A DNA stretch of 64,000 bases from Selaginella moellendorffii. Taxonomy: Eukaryota; Streptophyta; Lycopodiopsida; Selaginellales; Selaginellaceae. The translations under genes were made by a program, and so were the position numbers. The stretch is taken from NCBI RefSeq assembly GCF_000143415.4, contig NW_003314338.1:546121-610120 (forward strand). The letters are read 5' to 3'. This document shows, in pieces, positions 13,301 to 23,967 of this stretch. Under the pieces are notes generated by a model. It saw nothing but the letters and a program-made list of their open reading frames with translations, did no database searches and was not told where the DNA came from. How positions within the stretch are numbered: the first letter of the stretch is position 1; each line of letters begins with the position of its first letter.

Positions 13301-14900
13301 ATTGAAGCACAAACTCTTACCATGTGGAAAGATATTGAAGAGAAAGGTTTAAAACTCTATCCGTCAAATACTCGCCCCGCTTGTAGACGCCCAAAAGATT
13401 CATGTAAGACTGCAGAAACTTGTCAGCAAAGTGTGTCTGGAACATTTCTGAGAAGTCCGAGCACTTGGATGATTTTGGATCACCAAAGCTGCAAAAGAAA
13501 ACCCGCCTTAGAGACAAAACCACACGCTAAAAAACTTACCGATTATATAGCCGGTTCACAATGTGCAGAGTCCACTTCTTCACTTTCCACCATCCCCACG
13601 ACTTACGCATCTCTAGATCGGCTGGCTGGCCCTCCGAAGGAACAGGTCTCTCGACAAGATTAAGGAAGCAGGTCATCCATCCCGTACACGTATTTAGATT
13701 ACATAGAATGGGTGGAATATCTAGCTGCAAGATTGAAACCGTAAAGATCAGTCACGAAAAGGCGTGAAAGAAAGAAATCACATACATATGTTGACGACCA
13801 AAAGATCTTGCAGATGAGCTTGATAAGGTCCGCAACCTCAATGGGAGGATTTGGTAACGAAATAAGATACTTCAGGATCTCTAAGAGCACTGGAAACATT
13901 GTGTCAAAAATCGCGTTGATAGGCATTCGATCACTATCCTCTTTAAACCTTGACAAGCAAAGAGAGGAGCGTAAGTTTCTAAAACTCTTGACATGATACT
14001 TTCTTACTCGTATTTCCGTGTAAGGATCCGCAATGCGTGCAATGCACCGTTGATCCGTTGTTGATCCTGAGACTTTAGATTACTATCGATCCCCGGTACG
14101 AGGGAGGGCCAGCGGTCGGGAAAATCACAGTGCACCATTGTTTTCAAGCATTCGGCAAGCTGGACCCTGTTCATATACGCAACCATTAAACAAATCTCAT
14201 TCAAGCGCACTGAAAAAGCAAAGCTTTTCCCATTAAAGAACAGAGAAATAAAAACGAAAGAAACTATTCAAGCATGGACGAAGAACTACATAGAAGAAAA
14301 AGGAAGAACTAGTACAGACCTTATACAAGCATGAACGAAGAACTAGTGAACCATTCAAGAATACATCGAGCAAAAGGAAGATCGAGCAAACCATTTTTTC
14401 GAAGAACTAGTTACAGACCTCAAGAGAGATGGAACGTGAATGAGGGCCTCGAGAATGTTGTTGCGTATGGTGTTCCTATCGGTCTCGGATAGCTTGGGAA
14501 GATGGCCTGGAAAAGCAAAAACAAAGCTTTCTATGCTTTTGATCGACTCCTCGCACATCACGTACCATCTCGAGGACTCCACTCGCGAGAGAGCACATTC
14601 TTGAAATAAATACTCGCAATCTGGCGCACGGAGAGCTCCAAATTCGTCGAGACGATAATCTGTAGCAGTCGCACCAAATGCCCCTCGGCGAGCTCACACT
14701 GCGAGGAAAAAGGAATTCCATTCACATCAGCGCTTCATCCGATCGGATCTAAGACAGAGAGAAGAAGACTGACTGATCGAGCTCTCGATCAAACGATCGA
14801 TCGCCATTACCTGCTTGAGGCGCTCCTCACCAGCTTTTCTTTCATCGAGGTTCCGGCTGAGAGCTAGCTGCAAGACGGCGACGAGCGACTGGACATCCAT
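10360..14900 (-). CDS. SAD2: Importin-beta family nuclear import receptor (SAD2 / importin-7/8 type), 22 exons
   Basis: Carries cargo through nuclear pores and is released by Ran-GTP; plant SAD2 is linked to ABA and microRNA pathways (family knowledge). Exons read on the minus strand: 14811-14900, 14566-14698, 14419-14506, 14008-14166, 13786-13948, 13540-13724, 13321-13488, 13127-13272, 12929-13049, 12696-12876, 12482-12641, 12386-12427, 12214-12332, 11959-12157, 11777-11908, 11601-11704, 11370-11549, 11178-11317, 10975-11123, 10781-10914, 10591-10714, 10360-10529. All phases join into 1,028 residues, close to the about 1,040 of plant homologues. Landmarks are the N-terminal importin-beta region (start [20 protein letters not shown]), '[18 protein letters not shown]', '[18 protein letters not shown]', '[12 protein letters not shown]', and two acidic stretches near the C-terminus. 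Introns are about 50 nt. One (12333-12385) has a GC donor. Start chosen as the first ATG with importin homology. Confidence 0.93.
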
Positions 14901-15015
14901 TCCCAGTCGTGCGTAGAGCGCCGGGCCAAAACCCTAGCGCCTCCAACGCAATTTCTGCCCCACTCTAGGGTTTAGGGCTCCTCTTCTCTCTCTCTCTCTC
15001 TCACACGGGCGAGAC
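14901..15015. promoter_or_regulatory. Divergent promoter between importin and bL27m
   Basis: Only 115 bp separate the two start codons, so both 5' UTRs and a shared bidirectional promoter must fit here. It contains 'aaaccctagcg' on one side and 'ctctagggtttagggc' on the other (telo-box-like AAACCCTA words, known from promoters of plant translation and ribosomal-protein genes), then a CT-rich tract at 14,984-15,002. No TATA box is obvious. Confidence 0.6.
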
Positions 15016-16225
15016 ATGGCGGCATTGGCACGGCGCTGCGGCATCTTCCAGCAGCTCGCGGCGCGATCTTCTCCTCCTATCGGTTCGTGATCCTAGTCGT
15101 GGCAGATTCACCAGGTCTTAGAATATTTTCAAGCTGAGGATCAGTGCGATGTCGCTCGCGATCGATCTTTGTGCCTTGCGCTGTATGCTTGATTGCATTT
15201 CGGGATTTCGGGTCTTCGTGTGAGAGGAGAGTTTTTCTTGCTGAGGATCAAAGTTTTGTCTTTGTGGCATTTTTTATTCGTTCCTTGCGCTACATGCATT
15301 TGTTTGTTCTTGTTACTTCGCTGTTTTGGTGGTCAGTGTGTGAATTTATAGTCGTGGAAAGTTTCTGTGGGAAAACTTGTCGTTCGTTCTCTTACTCGTT
15401 CTTTCAATCTCGCTGAGCGTGTTTTTCCTTCTTCCAGATTTTGATCCACAGGCTAGAGCGCTACCACTTCTCTTCAAGAGATGGGCCACGAAGAAGGCCG
15501 GTGGGTCTACGGACAATGGCAAGGATTCCAAGCCAAAGTACCTGGGTTTGAAGAAGTCTGGTGGAGAGGTATGCCGTTCTTCACGCTTCTCTAGATGAAT
15601 TCTTTCAGGTTTAGCGAGCTTTCGTTGACACGGGTTTTTTTTCTTGGACGATCAGAAAGTTATTCCTGGGAACATCATCGTTCGTCAGCGAGGCACGCGA
15701 TTCCATCCCGGTGACTTCGTTGGCATGGGCCGTGACAGAACCATCTACGCGCTCATCGAAGGCACAGTCAGATTCGAGATGAACAAGAAGACCCAGCGAA
15801 AGTGGATTCACGTAGACCCGGCCAATCCACCACCTCTTCATCCGCTCTTCCTCAAGCCGGAGGAGATCGTGAAGCCCAAGCCGAGGAAAGTGAGAGTCCA
15901 GTCCAAGCAGCAGAAGATGAAGTGGTGGAAGCAGGAGCACACTGGTCCCGGGCCGACCGAGAAACGAACGCTCCCAGCGCTGTGCCTGCTGGATCCATCA
16001 GCAACACCAGCGGATCCGGGTGACGCTCCTCGGAAGCCAGCGACTAGAATGGCTCGTAGAGCGGCTCTTGCGAAGAAGAGGATCCGCTCCAGAGAATTCA
16101 ACGCCAAGAGACTGGAGAAGGGTACTCACAAGGTCTCTAAACCGGAGGAGAGGATCGTTAAGGCAGTGGAGAAAAGCACTAAGGCAGGAGGGAAGAACAC
16201 TAAGACAGAGAAACTCCCGGCTTAG
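15016..16225 (+). CDS. Mitochondrial large-subunit ribosomal protein bL27
   Basis: Component of the organellar 50S subunit near the peptidyl-transferase centre. Exons 15016-15082, 15438-15568 and 15656-16225 join in phase to 255 residues. The N-terminus is rich in Arg, Ala and Ser and lacks acidic residues, as in a mitochondrial presequence. The bL27 core follows: '[19 protein letters not shown]', '[10 protein letters not shown]', '[19 protein letters not shown]'. About 130 residues after the core form a Lys/Arg-rich, Pro-containing extension, longer than bacterial bL27 (about 85 aa in total) and longer than I expect for most plant mitochondrial copies. The first intron is unusually long for this window (355 nt). 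Mitochondrial rather than plastid location is inferred from the N-terminus and the '[11 protein letters not shown]' start of the core. Confidence 0.88.
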
Positions 16226-16288
16226 CAGCAGCTCCTGGCATCGATGTGAACTATCTTCTTAGCTAGGCTGGCGTCGTCTCTGGAGGGA

Positions 16289-18586
16289 TTGGATCAGCTC
16301 GACTCCACAGCTTTTGCTTCGCTTCTTTCCAAATGCGGGGCTACCGGGGACCTGGCACAGGCAAAGCGTCTCCATGCTCGGCTCGCGAGATATCCCAGAT
16401 GGGAGCTCGACACCTTTGTGGGAAATCACGTCGTCAAGATGTACGCGAGCTGTGGCAGCGTGGAAGATGCAAAGGCAGCGTTTGAAAGGATCCGGCCGCG
16501 CAATGTTTTCTCCTGGAACATCATGCTCTCGGCCTATGCCCAGAAGGGACACCTCCGCGAGGCAAGGGAGCTGTTTGACAAGATGGAGAAGAGGGACGTG
16601 GTTTCATGGACGACTTTGCTCAGTGGCTATGCTCAGATGGGGTATGTGGACGAGGCCAGGGGATTGTTCGACAGGATGAAGCAGCACAGTGGAGTGTCGT
16701 GGAGCTCGATGATTTCGGCTTATGCCCAGAACGGGTATCCCAGTGAAGCGCTGGAGATCTTCTGGGCGATGAGCCTGGAGGGTGTGAAGCCGAGGACGAG
16801 CACTTGGGTGTCCGTGATTGATTCGTGTGGCAGTGCTTTGGCTGTCAAGGATGGTGACGTGCTTCGCCAAGCTGTGAAAGACGCGGGGCTTGAAGGAGAT
16901 GTCGTGGTCGGGACTGCTCTCGTCGATATGCTTGGGAAGTTTGGCAAGCCCGAGGAAGCCTGGCGGGTCTTCGCTGGGATTTCAGAGAAGAACACCATAT
17001 CCTGGAATGCTATCATGTCGGCGTTCGCGCGGAATGATCGTTTCCAGGAGGCACTCCGGGTGTTCCAGACGATGTGCTTGGAAGGTGCCGAGCACGACAG
17101 TGTGACTTTTCTCAACGTTTTCAGCGTTTGCTCCAAAGCTCCCACACTGGCTTTCGAAGGTGAGTGCTGGTACCAGAGGCTTTTGGAAGCTGGTTTTGCA
17201 TTCGACTGCTCTTTGGAGACTGCTGTGGTTAACATGTGTGTCAACTCCCGTAGGCTCGAGCAGGCATTTCGTGTATTCGACGGGATGATTCGAAAGAGTG
17301 CCGTGACATGGACGATTCTGCTAAGAGCTTGCGGCCAAAGTGGTGATGCGAGAAAGGCTCTCAAGATGCTGGCGCTCATGGACCAAGACGGAATTCCTCC
17401 GGACAAAATCGTTATTCTCAGCCTTTTGGAGTCTTGCAGCTCGAGCCTGAGCTTCGGCAGCGTGCAACGAGTCATCGAACTTCACAGAGATGTTGTCGAA
17501 GGTACCGGTTTTCATTCAGACTCTAAAGTTGGAACCGCGCTTATCATGCTCTATAGCAGGTGTGGGAGCTTGGAGCACGCAAAAGCGTCGTTCGATGGCA
17601 TTGTTCGCGGCACTGTTGCTTCCTGGACTGCAATGATCGTGGCATACATCCAGAGTGGTGAGTGCCACAGCGCCTTGCAGCTCTTCAGCACAATGGACTT
17701 GGAAGGTATTCATCCGGACACCGTAACTTTTGGCTACGTTCTCAGCGTGTGTGCCAATGCAGGAGCTCGTCAACACGGGAAAGCAATACACTCGGCTATT
17801 TTCGAGGCTGGGATCGACACAAGCGGCGCACTGGGAATCGCCCTGGTGAAGATGTACGAGAGATGCGGCAGCGTGACTGAATCCACAAAGCTCTTCAAGG
17901 AGATGCCCGAGCGTTCTCCACACCGGCTGATAGCAGGCTTGCATTGCCAGCAGATGGACGAGAAAGAGGTGGAGGAGATGTTCCAGGCCATGGACTTGGA
18001 AGGCCGGAGTTTGGACAGGGAAGCCGCCATCGCCACCATCACCGCGTGCTGGCAGAGCTCCATCGCCAGGACGATCCACGCTCGAGTTCTGGAGTCCGAG
18101 TGGAGCCTCGACTCCAACTTAACGGCGGCGCTCATCAACATGCACGGGAAGTGTGGCAATCTCCGCGAGGCCAGGAGAGTTTTCGACGAGCTTGGCAGTG
18201 GCCGGGACAGTGTGTTGTGGACGAGCATCATGGCTGCGTACTCCCGCGACAGTGGTGCCAAGAGCTGTCAAGAGATCTTCGAGCTGTTTGGGATGATGAG
18301 CTTGGAGGGCGTGGCTCCCAGCGGTGTGAGCTTCATCATCGTGCTCACGACGTGCAGCCATGCCGGGATGCTGGGAAGAGCAGTGGAGTGCGTGAGGTGG
18401 ATGATCCAGGATTTTGGAATGGAGGCTGGGGGTTACCATTTGGCGTGCGTGGTTGATCTGCTGGGACGCGCTGGTCGAGGTGATGATGCGGCAGAGGTTG
18501 TAAACAGGATGCTTGTAGAGAATAGAGCGGCATTGTCTTTGATGTATTTCGACACACTGGTAGAAGACAAAAAAAGCTTGCATTGA
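16289..18586 (+). CDS. Intronless PLS-type pentatricopeptide repeat protein, 5' end unclear
   Basis: Organelle-targeted, sequence-specific RNA-binding family used in RNA editing and processing. The frame holds about 765 residues of continuous PPR motifs, for example 'NVFSWNIMLSAYAQKGHLRE', 'DVVSWTTLLSGYAQMGYVDE' and 'GVSWSSMISAYAQNGYPSEA', with 35-36-residue spacing and the 'MxLEGV' ends common in PLS-class proteins. It ends in a short 'HLACVVDLLGRAGRGDDAAE' segment; a full E/E+ or DYW editing domain is absent. No ATG exists between the upstream in-frame stop (TGA 16247-16249) and residue 51 (ATG 16439-16441), although homology begins before that. An upstream exon joined at the acceptor-like 'tatcttcttag' (16,253-16,263) is one solution. 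Starts 63 bp after the bL27m stop and in the same reading frame. Confidence 0.85.
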   Translation: MDQLDSTAFASLLSKCGATGDLAQAKRLHARLARYPRWELDTFVGNHVVKMYASCGSVEDAKAAFERIRPRNVFSWNIMLSAYAQKGHLREARELFDKMEKRDVVSWTTLLSGYAQMGYVDEARGLFDRMKQHSGVSWSSMISAYAQNGYPSEALEIFWAMSLEGVKPRTSTWVSVIDSCGSALAVKDGDVLRQAVKDAGLEGDVVVGTALVDMLGKFGKPEEAWRVFAGISEKNTISWNAIMSAFARNDRFQEALRVFQTMCLEGAEHDSVTFLNVFSVCSKAPTLAFEGECWYQRLLEAGFAFDCSLETAVVNMCVNSRRLEQAFRVFDGMIRKSAVTWTILLRACGQSGDARKALKMLALMDQDGIPPDKIVILSLLESCSSSLSFGSVQRVIELHRDVVEGTGFHSDSKVGTALIMLYSRCGSLEHAKASFDGIVRGTVASWTAMIVAYIQSGECHSALQLFSTMDLEGIHPDTVTFGYVLSVCANAGARQHGKAIHSAIFEAGIDTSGALGIALVKMYERCGSVTESTKLFKEMPERSPHRLIAGLHCQQMDEKEVEEMFQAMDLEGRSLDREAAIATITACWQSSIARTIHARVLESEWSLDSNLTAALINMHGKCGNLREARRVFDELGSGRDSVLWTSIMAAYSRDSGAKSCQEIFELFGMMSLEGVAPSGVSFIIVLTTCSHAGMLGRAVECVRWMIQDFGMEAGGYHLACVVDLLGRAGRGDDAAEVVNRMLVENRAALSLMYFDTLVEDKKSLH

Positions 18587-18935
18587 TCAGTATTAAAAAA
18601 ATCCCTATTTTGGGATTGTCTTTGATAGTATTTTAAGAATCAGAAAATTAGTACAGTACTTGTTTGTATATACAGAGATATCCTCAAAATGAGTCACAAC
18701 GAAATACTCATTTTGGGCATTTACAAAATCTTTGGCGTTCTGCAACCATATGATGATTCAACAATGTTACATTTAGAAAAAAATTATGTTTATTTAATGA
18801 ATTTTTCATTAAAAATTTAATTTTATAACATTTTGTGAGTGCTTCAGGTATGGAATTAAATACATTAATTGGGGTTTAGATTTTTACTTATTTACAAATT
18901 AGCATATTATCTAATTAAAGATAATATATATGTAT

Positions 18936-18936
<1 letters not shown>

Positions 18937-18959
<23 letters not shown>
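18937..18959. repeat. (TC)n microsatellite
   Basis: A run of TC dinucleotides followed by TA dinucleotides and TTTA units. The same arrangement with a longer TA run is found at 20,861-20,910, so both are parts of a duplicated segment. Confidence 0.9.
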
Positions 18960-18969
<10 letters not shown>

Positions 18970-21038
18970 TTATATTTATTTATTTATAAACCTTACATTA
19001 TGCTTCTATTCAGAAGATGAAAAAGGTGATGATGATAAATCAAGATAAATATCTTTTACTAGATCAATTGTAGAGTACCACAAGAACTTAAAATTCCTAT
19101 GGAACCACTAACATAATTGTTAACAATTATGATTGAAAAAAAACCCAAAACCATAATATAAGCATCAATTGACTATAGAATCTTGATGAATTTATTGCAA
19201 TTCTATGCACAACCACTTAATGTTTGAACAAACTTCAAAGTTATAACTTTGAACTGAAGCAAAGGATTTCAAAGCCACTATTGTCCATAAAGCATCAATG
19301 CAACAAATAATACATCTATATTAAATTTCCCCACTAATAATTCTTCAAGACCATTGTTAAATCAGATTTATGACCACAAGTAAAACTTACTTTTACATCT
19401 TCCCTTTGGTCAACATTAAGAAATTGTGTTAACTCAAACTCATAACCTTTGTCCTTGTTCAATATTGTATATGGGATGTTAGATTCATTCTATTTGTCCT
19501 CTATATCTTTTTTCTATCTTCTTCAAACGAAAAAAATTTTTAAAGCATTAGTTTTGTTAAGACTTGCTACACTCATCTTTACTCCACCATTTATATTTAA
19601 CTTCATTCCATTATTACATCCATTTAACCTTAATACATTAAAGGTAGATTTGCTATGTTCCTCCTCACTCCACAATTCATATTGTTATTCCTATCCTCTA
19701 AAGGAAAAAGAGTTTGAAGTTTTAGGGTGAAAAAGAAAAAGTAAAAGAATTTGAGGAAGAAATATTATGGAAAAAGAAAAAGTGGATAAAAAATCATCAA
19801 AAGAGGAATTTTTAGCAACTATCAATATACATCAGCCAGCACAAAATAAGCAAGAAATTCATGCCATGTAACCTCTTGAACACACAACTTAATATTTGAG
19901 ATAAAAAAACAATATATAAACTCATCAACAACAATGATAAAGTAAAGGCTATTAGTGGCACTTATAATTTGGGATGTGCATTCAACTTGAAACTTTAACA
20001 AAAGTAACTCAGCTTTTGGAATAGAGGAATACTTAATATCAAAATTAATTAATAACTATTAATAAAATAAAAGTAAAATTTCCAATTTCATGCATATGCT
20101 CAACATCTAAATTAATATAAGGAAGATAGAAAATACTCAACTCAACACTATATTGAGAAGGAGAATCATAAAAGTCATAAATGATCAATGTGTAAAGAGA
20201 AGGAAATATTGCATATGACAAAAAAACACTAGAAACATAAAAAAGTGGCTCAAGTCAGGAAATAAAAAAAAATATTAGGAAACATTTGTCAAGAATCAAA
20301 CTATATCATTCATAACTCTCCAATCAATGTTATAAACATTCTTCACATTAATGGTTTAGGGTTTAGGGTTTAGCAAAACACTAAGAAAAGAAAAAGCTTT
20401 GTAATCATATCCCATAGAATCTAAAGATAGCAATACAGTAAGGATGAGCACACCATCAATATGATTACACCTTATACCACTAAAAGCATAATTTAATAGA
20501 GTAACATCAGCAACCTTAAGTGACATACTTTTTAATCGATAGGAATAAAGAAATACAATGAAAATCAAAAGAAGAATAAATTTAAGCACAACAATAATTA
20601 GAATTCTAGATCTTGCAAAAAGCTAAAACAAACTTAGATCTAAAAGAGAAAGAAAAAAAGAAAATAAAAACCACAATCCTAAATACTAAAGCCAAATACT
20701 CTTAAAAAAATTTGCCTTCTAGAGATAAATTGCAATGCCCCTCCTAATGTGAATGTTTGGGGATATTAATTGAGGTTTAGAACCCTATTAGATAGACCAG
20801 ATTTAGTTCTAATAGACAGTTTATATGCTATAGTTAGCGTATTATCTAGGCAAGGTAATATATGTATGTATATATATATATATATATATTTATTTATTTA
20901 TAAACTTTATAGTTTTAAAAAAATGATATGCAAAAAATGCTAAAGTTAAAGCTATCTTAAAGGGTCTTTTGTTTTTAGGCTAAAATTTCACTACATATTT
21001 TTTCAGTTTAAAATTTAAAATATAAACTTCTACTACTT

Positions 21039-21351
21039 TTTGGTTTGCTTAAGCAAACCTATATGGTAGTGAATATACCTAGAATATGCTTGGATATTTT
21101 ACGATATTTTACCATTTAATGGTTGTTATTCATTTAGATTAATTTTGTATTTATAATTTATAAATATGTTTATAATCTATAAACTTTTTTAAAACATTTA
21201 TAGTATATTATTTTTTAATCTATCATCTAATTATTGATATGCAATAAGATTAGTCTTATGTTTATAAATTAAAAACACGCTTATAATTATAAATTTTATT
21301 TGATCAATTGGATTAATAAGTAAAAATAGCATTACCATTAAGCAAACCAAA
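21039..21351. mobile_element. MITE copy 1 (14-bp perfect terminal inverted repeats)
   Basis: The left end TTTGGTTTGCTTAA (21,039-21,052) and right end TTAAGCAAACCAAA (21,338-21,351) are exact reverse complements. The interior is non-coding and AT-rich, about 313 bp in all. A few more bases outside the perfect repeats (left 'ctactact', right 'tgttgctag') are similar in inverted orientation, so the true ends may lie slightly further out. A related element lies at 24,832-25,063. Superfamily not determined. Confidence 0.75.
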
Positions 21352-22228
21352 TGTTGCTAGATGCAATGCATAGCAATTTATTTTTAATAATCATTACATT
21401 TTTATAGTTATAGTTGTGTATAAAGTCTATATGGAAAAAGAAATTGTATTAAACAGAAGCAATGTTTTATTTTATTTGGGCCCTATTTAATTTAACCTAG
21501 GAATTAAATATTTACTTGAGAAAAAAAAATTATTGAGCTTATCCAATACTCTAATGAAATCATTTGGTAGATTGTAACACCATTCTTTTCTCCACGTTTA
21601 TGTAATTATTCATTTAGTGGATGGTAATAAAAGTTGTAGCACCATTCTTTTCTCAAAATTTATGTAGTTCAAGTATTCTACAGTTCTTTTCTCAGAGTTA
21701 TATAGTCCAAGTGTTCTACAGACTCCATTCAAACCCATGGAATTCATCAAATACGAAGTCCATAGTTTAGGATCAGCAACTCCCAATTGTGGCAATCATG
21801 AAAGGTTGTGGACAGAATTTGGAAGGTAAGCTTATTGTTTATGAGTGTATTATTCCTAAACATTAGAGTTCTGGGTAAATATGTTTCCTGTAAGAATTTT
21901 ATGGTGACTCAACAATGCTACATTGCAACCACACGAAAATGAAGCGATTTAGCATTACATTAAGGCCATGTTTATCGCATAAAATTAGTGGTATCCTCAA
22001 TGCAATGATGCAACAAAATGCCCATTCTGGGCATTTGCGGAGACCGGTAAGATTTCTATGACAACTTGACAATTGTACATGACAAGCACACCAACAATGA
22101 AGAGATTTAGCATTCCAAAGAGGACATGTTTCTTGGATTGCATTCATCCTCCTGGGAAAATTCATGCATTAGATTCTTACATTTTTCTTGCTTTTCCCAT
22201 TCTGAATTGATCCCTGACAGGGCTGCGC

Positions 22229-22408
22229 CTATTTCTTCCTGCTGCTCTTGCCAGCGGCCTTGGCCTCCGCCTCGGCATCCGGCTTGTCCGCCTCCACAAA
22301 TGCCCGGTTGAGCGAGTGCCAAAACTCCACCGCTCCATCGTCCCAAGGCTTCACTCCATAGATGAGACAGTCATGGTAGAAATTGGGCTTCCCTCCAGAC
22401 GCGCCCAT
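22229..22408 (-). CDS. Small 59-residue protein of unknown function
   Basis: I do not recognise the family. The frame starts at an ATG followed by G (22,406-22,408) and runs 59 residues to a TAG. It begins MGASGGKPNFYHDCLIYGVK, contains 'WDDGAVEFWHSLNRAF' and ends in a charged Ala/Lys/Glu-rich tail (EAEAKAAGKSSRKK). GC content is gene-like while the DNA on both sides is AT-rich, and amino-acid use is balanced with many aromatic residues; both argue for a real small gene rather than chance. It is divergent from the MOT1 gene with 203 bp between the start codons. It could also be the last exon of a longer gene, since an acceptor-like 'caattccaag' lies just upstream. Confidence 0.55.
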   Translation of the reverse strand: MGASGGKPNFYHDCLIYGVKPWDDGAVEFWHSLNRAFVEADKPDAEAEAKAAGKSSRKK

Positions 22409-22611
22409 ATGGGGCTTGGAATTGGGAGACGATTGCCAGACATAAAGCCCTTGCCAAGAAAGCACATTCGTTCTAGCCACGGCATATTCTGTTTGCCTGC
22501 TAGAATATGCTTTGACAGAGAGAGACTATTCCGTTTGTTTTGTCCAAGAATATGCTTAATTTGAAAATAAATATTCTTGAATATTTTTATCTCCAAGGGG
22601 CAAGCTAAGCT
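22409..22611. promoter_or_regulatory. Divergent intergenic promoter region
   Basis: 203 bp between the start codons of the small minus-strand gene and the plus-strand molybdate transporter. The word 'gaatatgc' or its complement occurs at about 22,485, 22,503 and 22,549. This could be a regulatory site or a remnant duplication; I cannot tell. Confidence 0.4.
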
Positions 22612-23967
22612 ATGGCGATGGCGGCAGTGGCAGCGTCTCTCCGCGCAAATCTCCGCTGCAAGAGGCCATGGCAGGAGGCGAGCGGCGCGCTGGGCGACCT
22701 GGGCACATTCGTCCCGATCGTCGTGGCGCTAACCCTAGTGAGGGGCCTGGATCTCGGTACGTCGCTCATCGCCACCGGCCTTTACAACGTCGTCACCGGC
22801 GCGGTGTTTGGCGTGCCAATGCCCGTCCAGCCGATGAAATCCATCGCCGCGGTGGCCATCACGGAGGGCGATTGGTCGCTCAGCATTCCCCAGGTCATGG
22901 CCGCGGGGCTGTGCGTTTCCGGGATCGCTTTCTTCCTCGGGATCACTGGGCTCATTCGAGTCGTGGCGTGGATCGTACCCCTGCCGGTGGTGCGAGGGAT
23001 CCAGCTCGCGCAGGGGCTCTCCTTCGCGATCACTGCCGTGAAGTATGTGCTCCAGGAACAGGATTTCTCCAGAGGGAAGGCTACCGGGGACAGGCCTTGG
23101 CTGGGACTGGATGGGATCCTGGTCGCTCTCGCTGCTCTGGGATTCATCGTTCTTGCCAATGGATCCGGGCAAGGCGTCGAGAATTCACAGCGTGGTGATG
23201 ATCAAGATCAAGAGGCCGGTGACGAAGAAGAACACGTCGAAAGCTCATCGCCCACCACCTTTGCGACGAGGATTCCAACCGCGCTGATCGTGTTCTTGGT
23301 CGGGATCCTCCTCGCAGCGGTGAGGAACCCGAGCATCTTCGATGCTCTTCGGCTGGGACCAAGCATCCCTCGCGTCACAAGGATCACTGGCGAAGACTGG
23401 AAGATTGGTTTTGTGCGAGGAGCGATCCCGCAGCTCCCTCTCACGATCCTCAACTCGGTGGTGGCGGTTTGCAAGCTCTCCAAGGATCTCTTCCCGGAGA
23501 TGGAAGATCGCGTGTCGCCGACCAGGGTCTCGGTGAGCGTCGGGATCATGAACTGGATCGGGTGCTGGTTTGGAGCTCTCCCGGTTTGCCACGGCGCTGG
23601 GGGACTGGCCGGGCAGTATCGATTTGGAGCGAGCTCGGGAGCGTCAGTGGCGATGCTTGGAGCTGCCAAGCTTGTGCTTGGATTGCTGCTAGGGAGCTCT
23701 TTGATCAGGCTTCTAGACGCGTTTCCTATCGGGCTTCTGGGGATCTTGCTGCTCTTCTCAGGGGTGGAGCTCGCCATGGCTTGCCGGGATCAGACGAGCA
23801 GGCTGGATTCGTTTGTGATGCTCACCTGTGTGGCAGTGTCGCAGGGATCCAAGAGTCTTGCCACTGGTTGTGTGTGTTCTATACTTCTGTTTGTGTTGCT
23901 CAAGGTGAGAGATGTGGTGTTTTGGAGGCGTCTCTCTACTAGGAGCGATCTACAGCCACTGCTGTAA
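22612..23967 (+). CDS. MOT1: MOT1-type molybdate transporter (SULTR5 family), single exon
   Basis: Moves molybdate across a membrane to supply molybdenum-cofactor synthesis (family knowledge; plant members lie in plasma membrane, endomembrane or vacuole). 451 residues, matching the usual about 450. Visible are the N-terminal 'SGALGDLGTFVPI' segment, the family motif PVQPMKSIAA (residues 71-80), about ten hydrophobic segments, the second signature 'HGAGGLAGQYRFGASSGASV', and a hydrophilic Glu/Asp-rich loop around residues 185-215. There is no STAS domain, which separates this family from true sulfate transporters. Start is the first ATG (MAMAAVAASL). The gene is GC-rich in AT-rich surroundings and has no intron. 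Confidence 0.9.
   Translation: MAMAAVAASLRANLRCKRPWQEASGALGDLGTFVPIVVALTLVRGLDLGTSLIATGLYNVVTGAVFGVPMPVQPMKSIAAVAITEGDWSLSIPQVMAAGLCVSGIAFFLGITGLIRVVAWIVPLPVVRGIQLAQGLSFAITAVKYVLQEQDFSRGKATGDRPWLGLDGILVALAALGFIVLANGSGQGVENSQRGDDQDQEAGDEEEHVESSSPTTFATRIPTALIVFLVGILLAAVRNPSIFDALRLGPSIPRVTRITGEDWKIGFVRGAIPQLPLTILNSVVAVCKLSKDLFPEMEDRVSPTRVSVSVGIMNWIGCWFGALPVCHGAGGLAGQYRFGASSGASVAMLGAAKLVLGLLLGSSLIRLLDAFPIGLLGILLLFSGVELAMACRDQTSRLDSFVMLTCVAVSQGSKSLATGCVCSILLFVLLKVRDVVFWRRLSTRSDLQPLL

Larger units (their letters stand above)
18587..22228. other. AT-rich intergenic with microsatellites and repeats
   Basis: No gene is supported. Contents: a (TC)n tract (18,937-18,959) and a (TA)n tract (20,861-20,890), each inside a related about 140-bp segment (18,857-18,995 and 20,763-20,910); a short telomere-like 'gggtttagggtttag' (20,360-20,374); a MITE (21,039-21,351); and three imperfect copies of an about 40-bp unit ('ttcttttctca...ttctacag') at 21,580-21,722. 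Two diverged copies of a short segment with 'attttgggcatttac' and 'attctgggcatttgc' occur at about 18,700-18,790 and 21,900-22,080. Confidence 0.6.
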
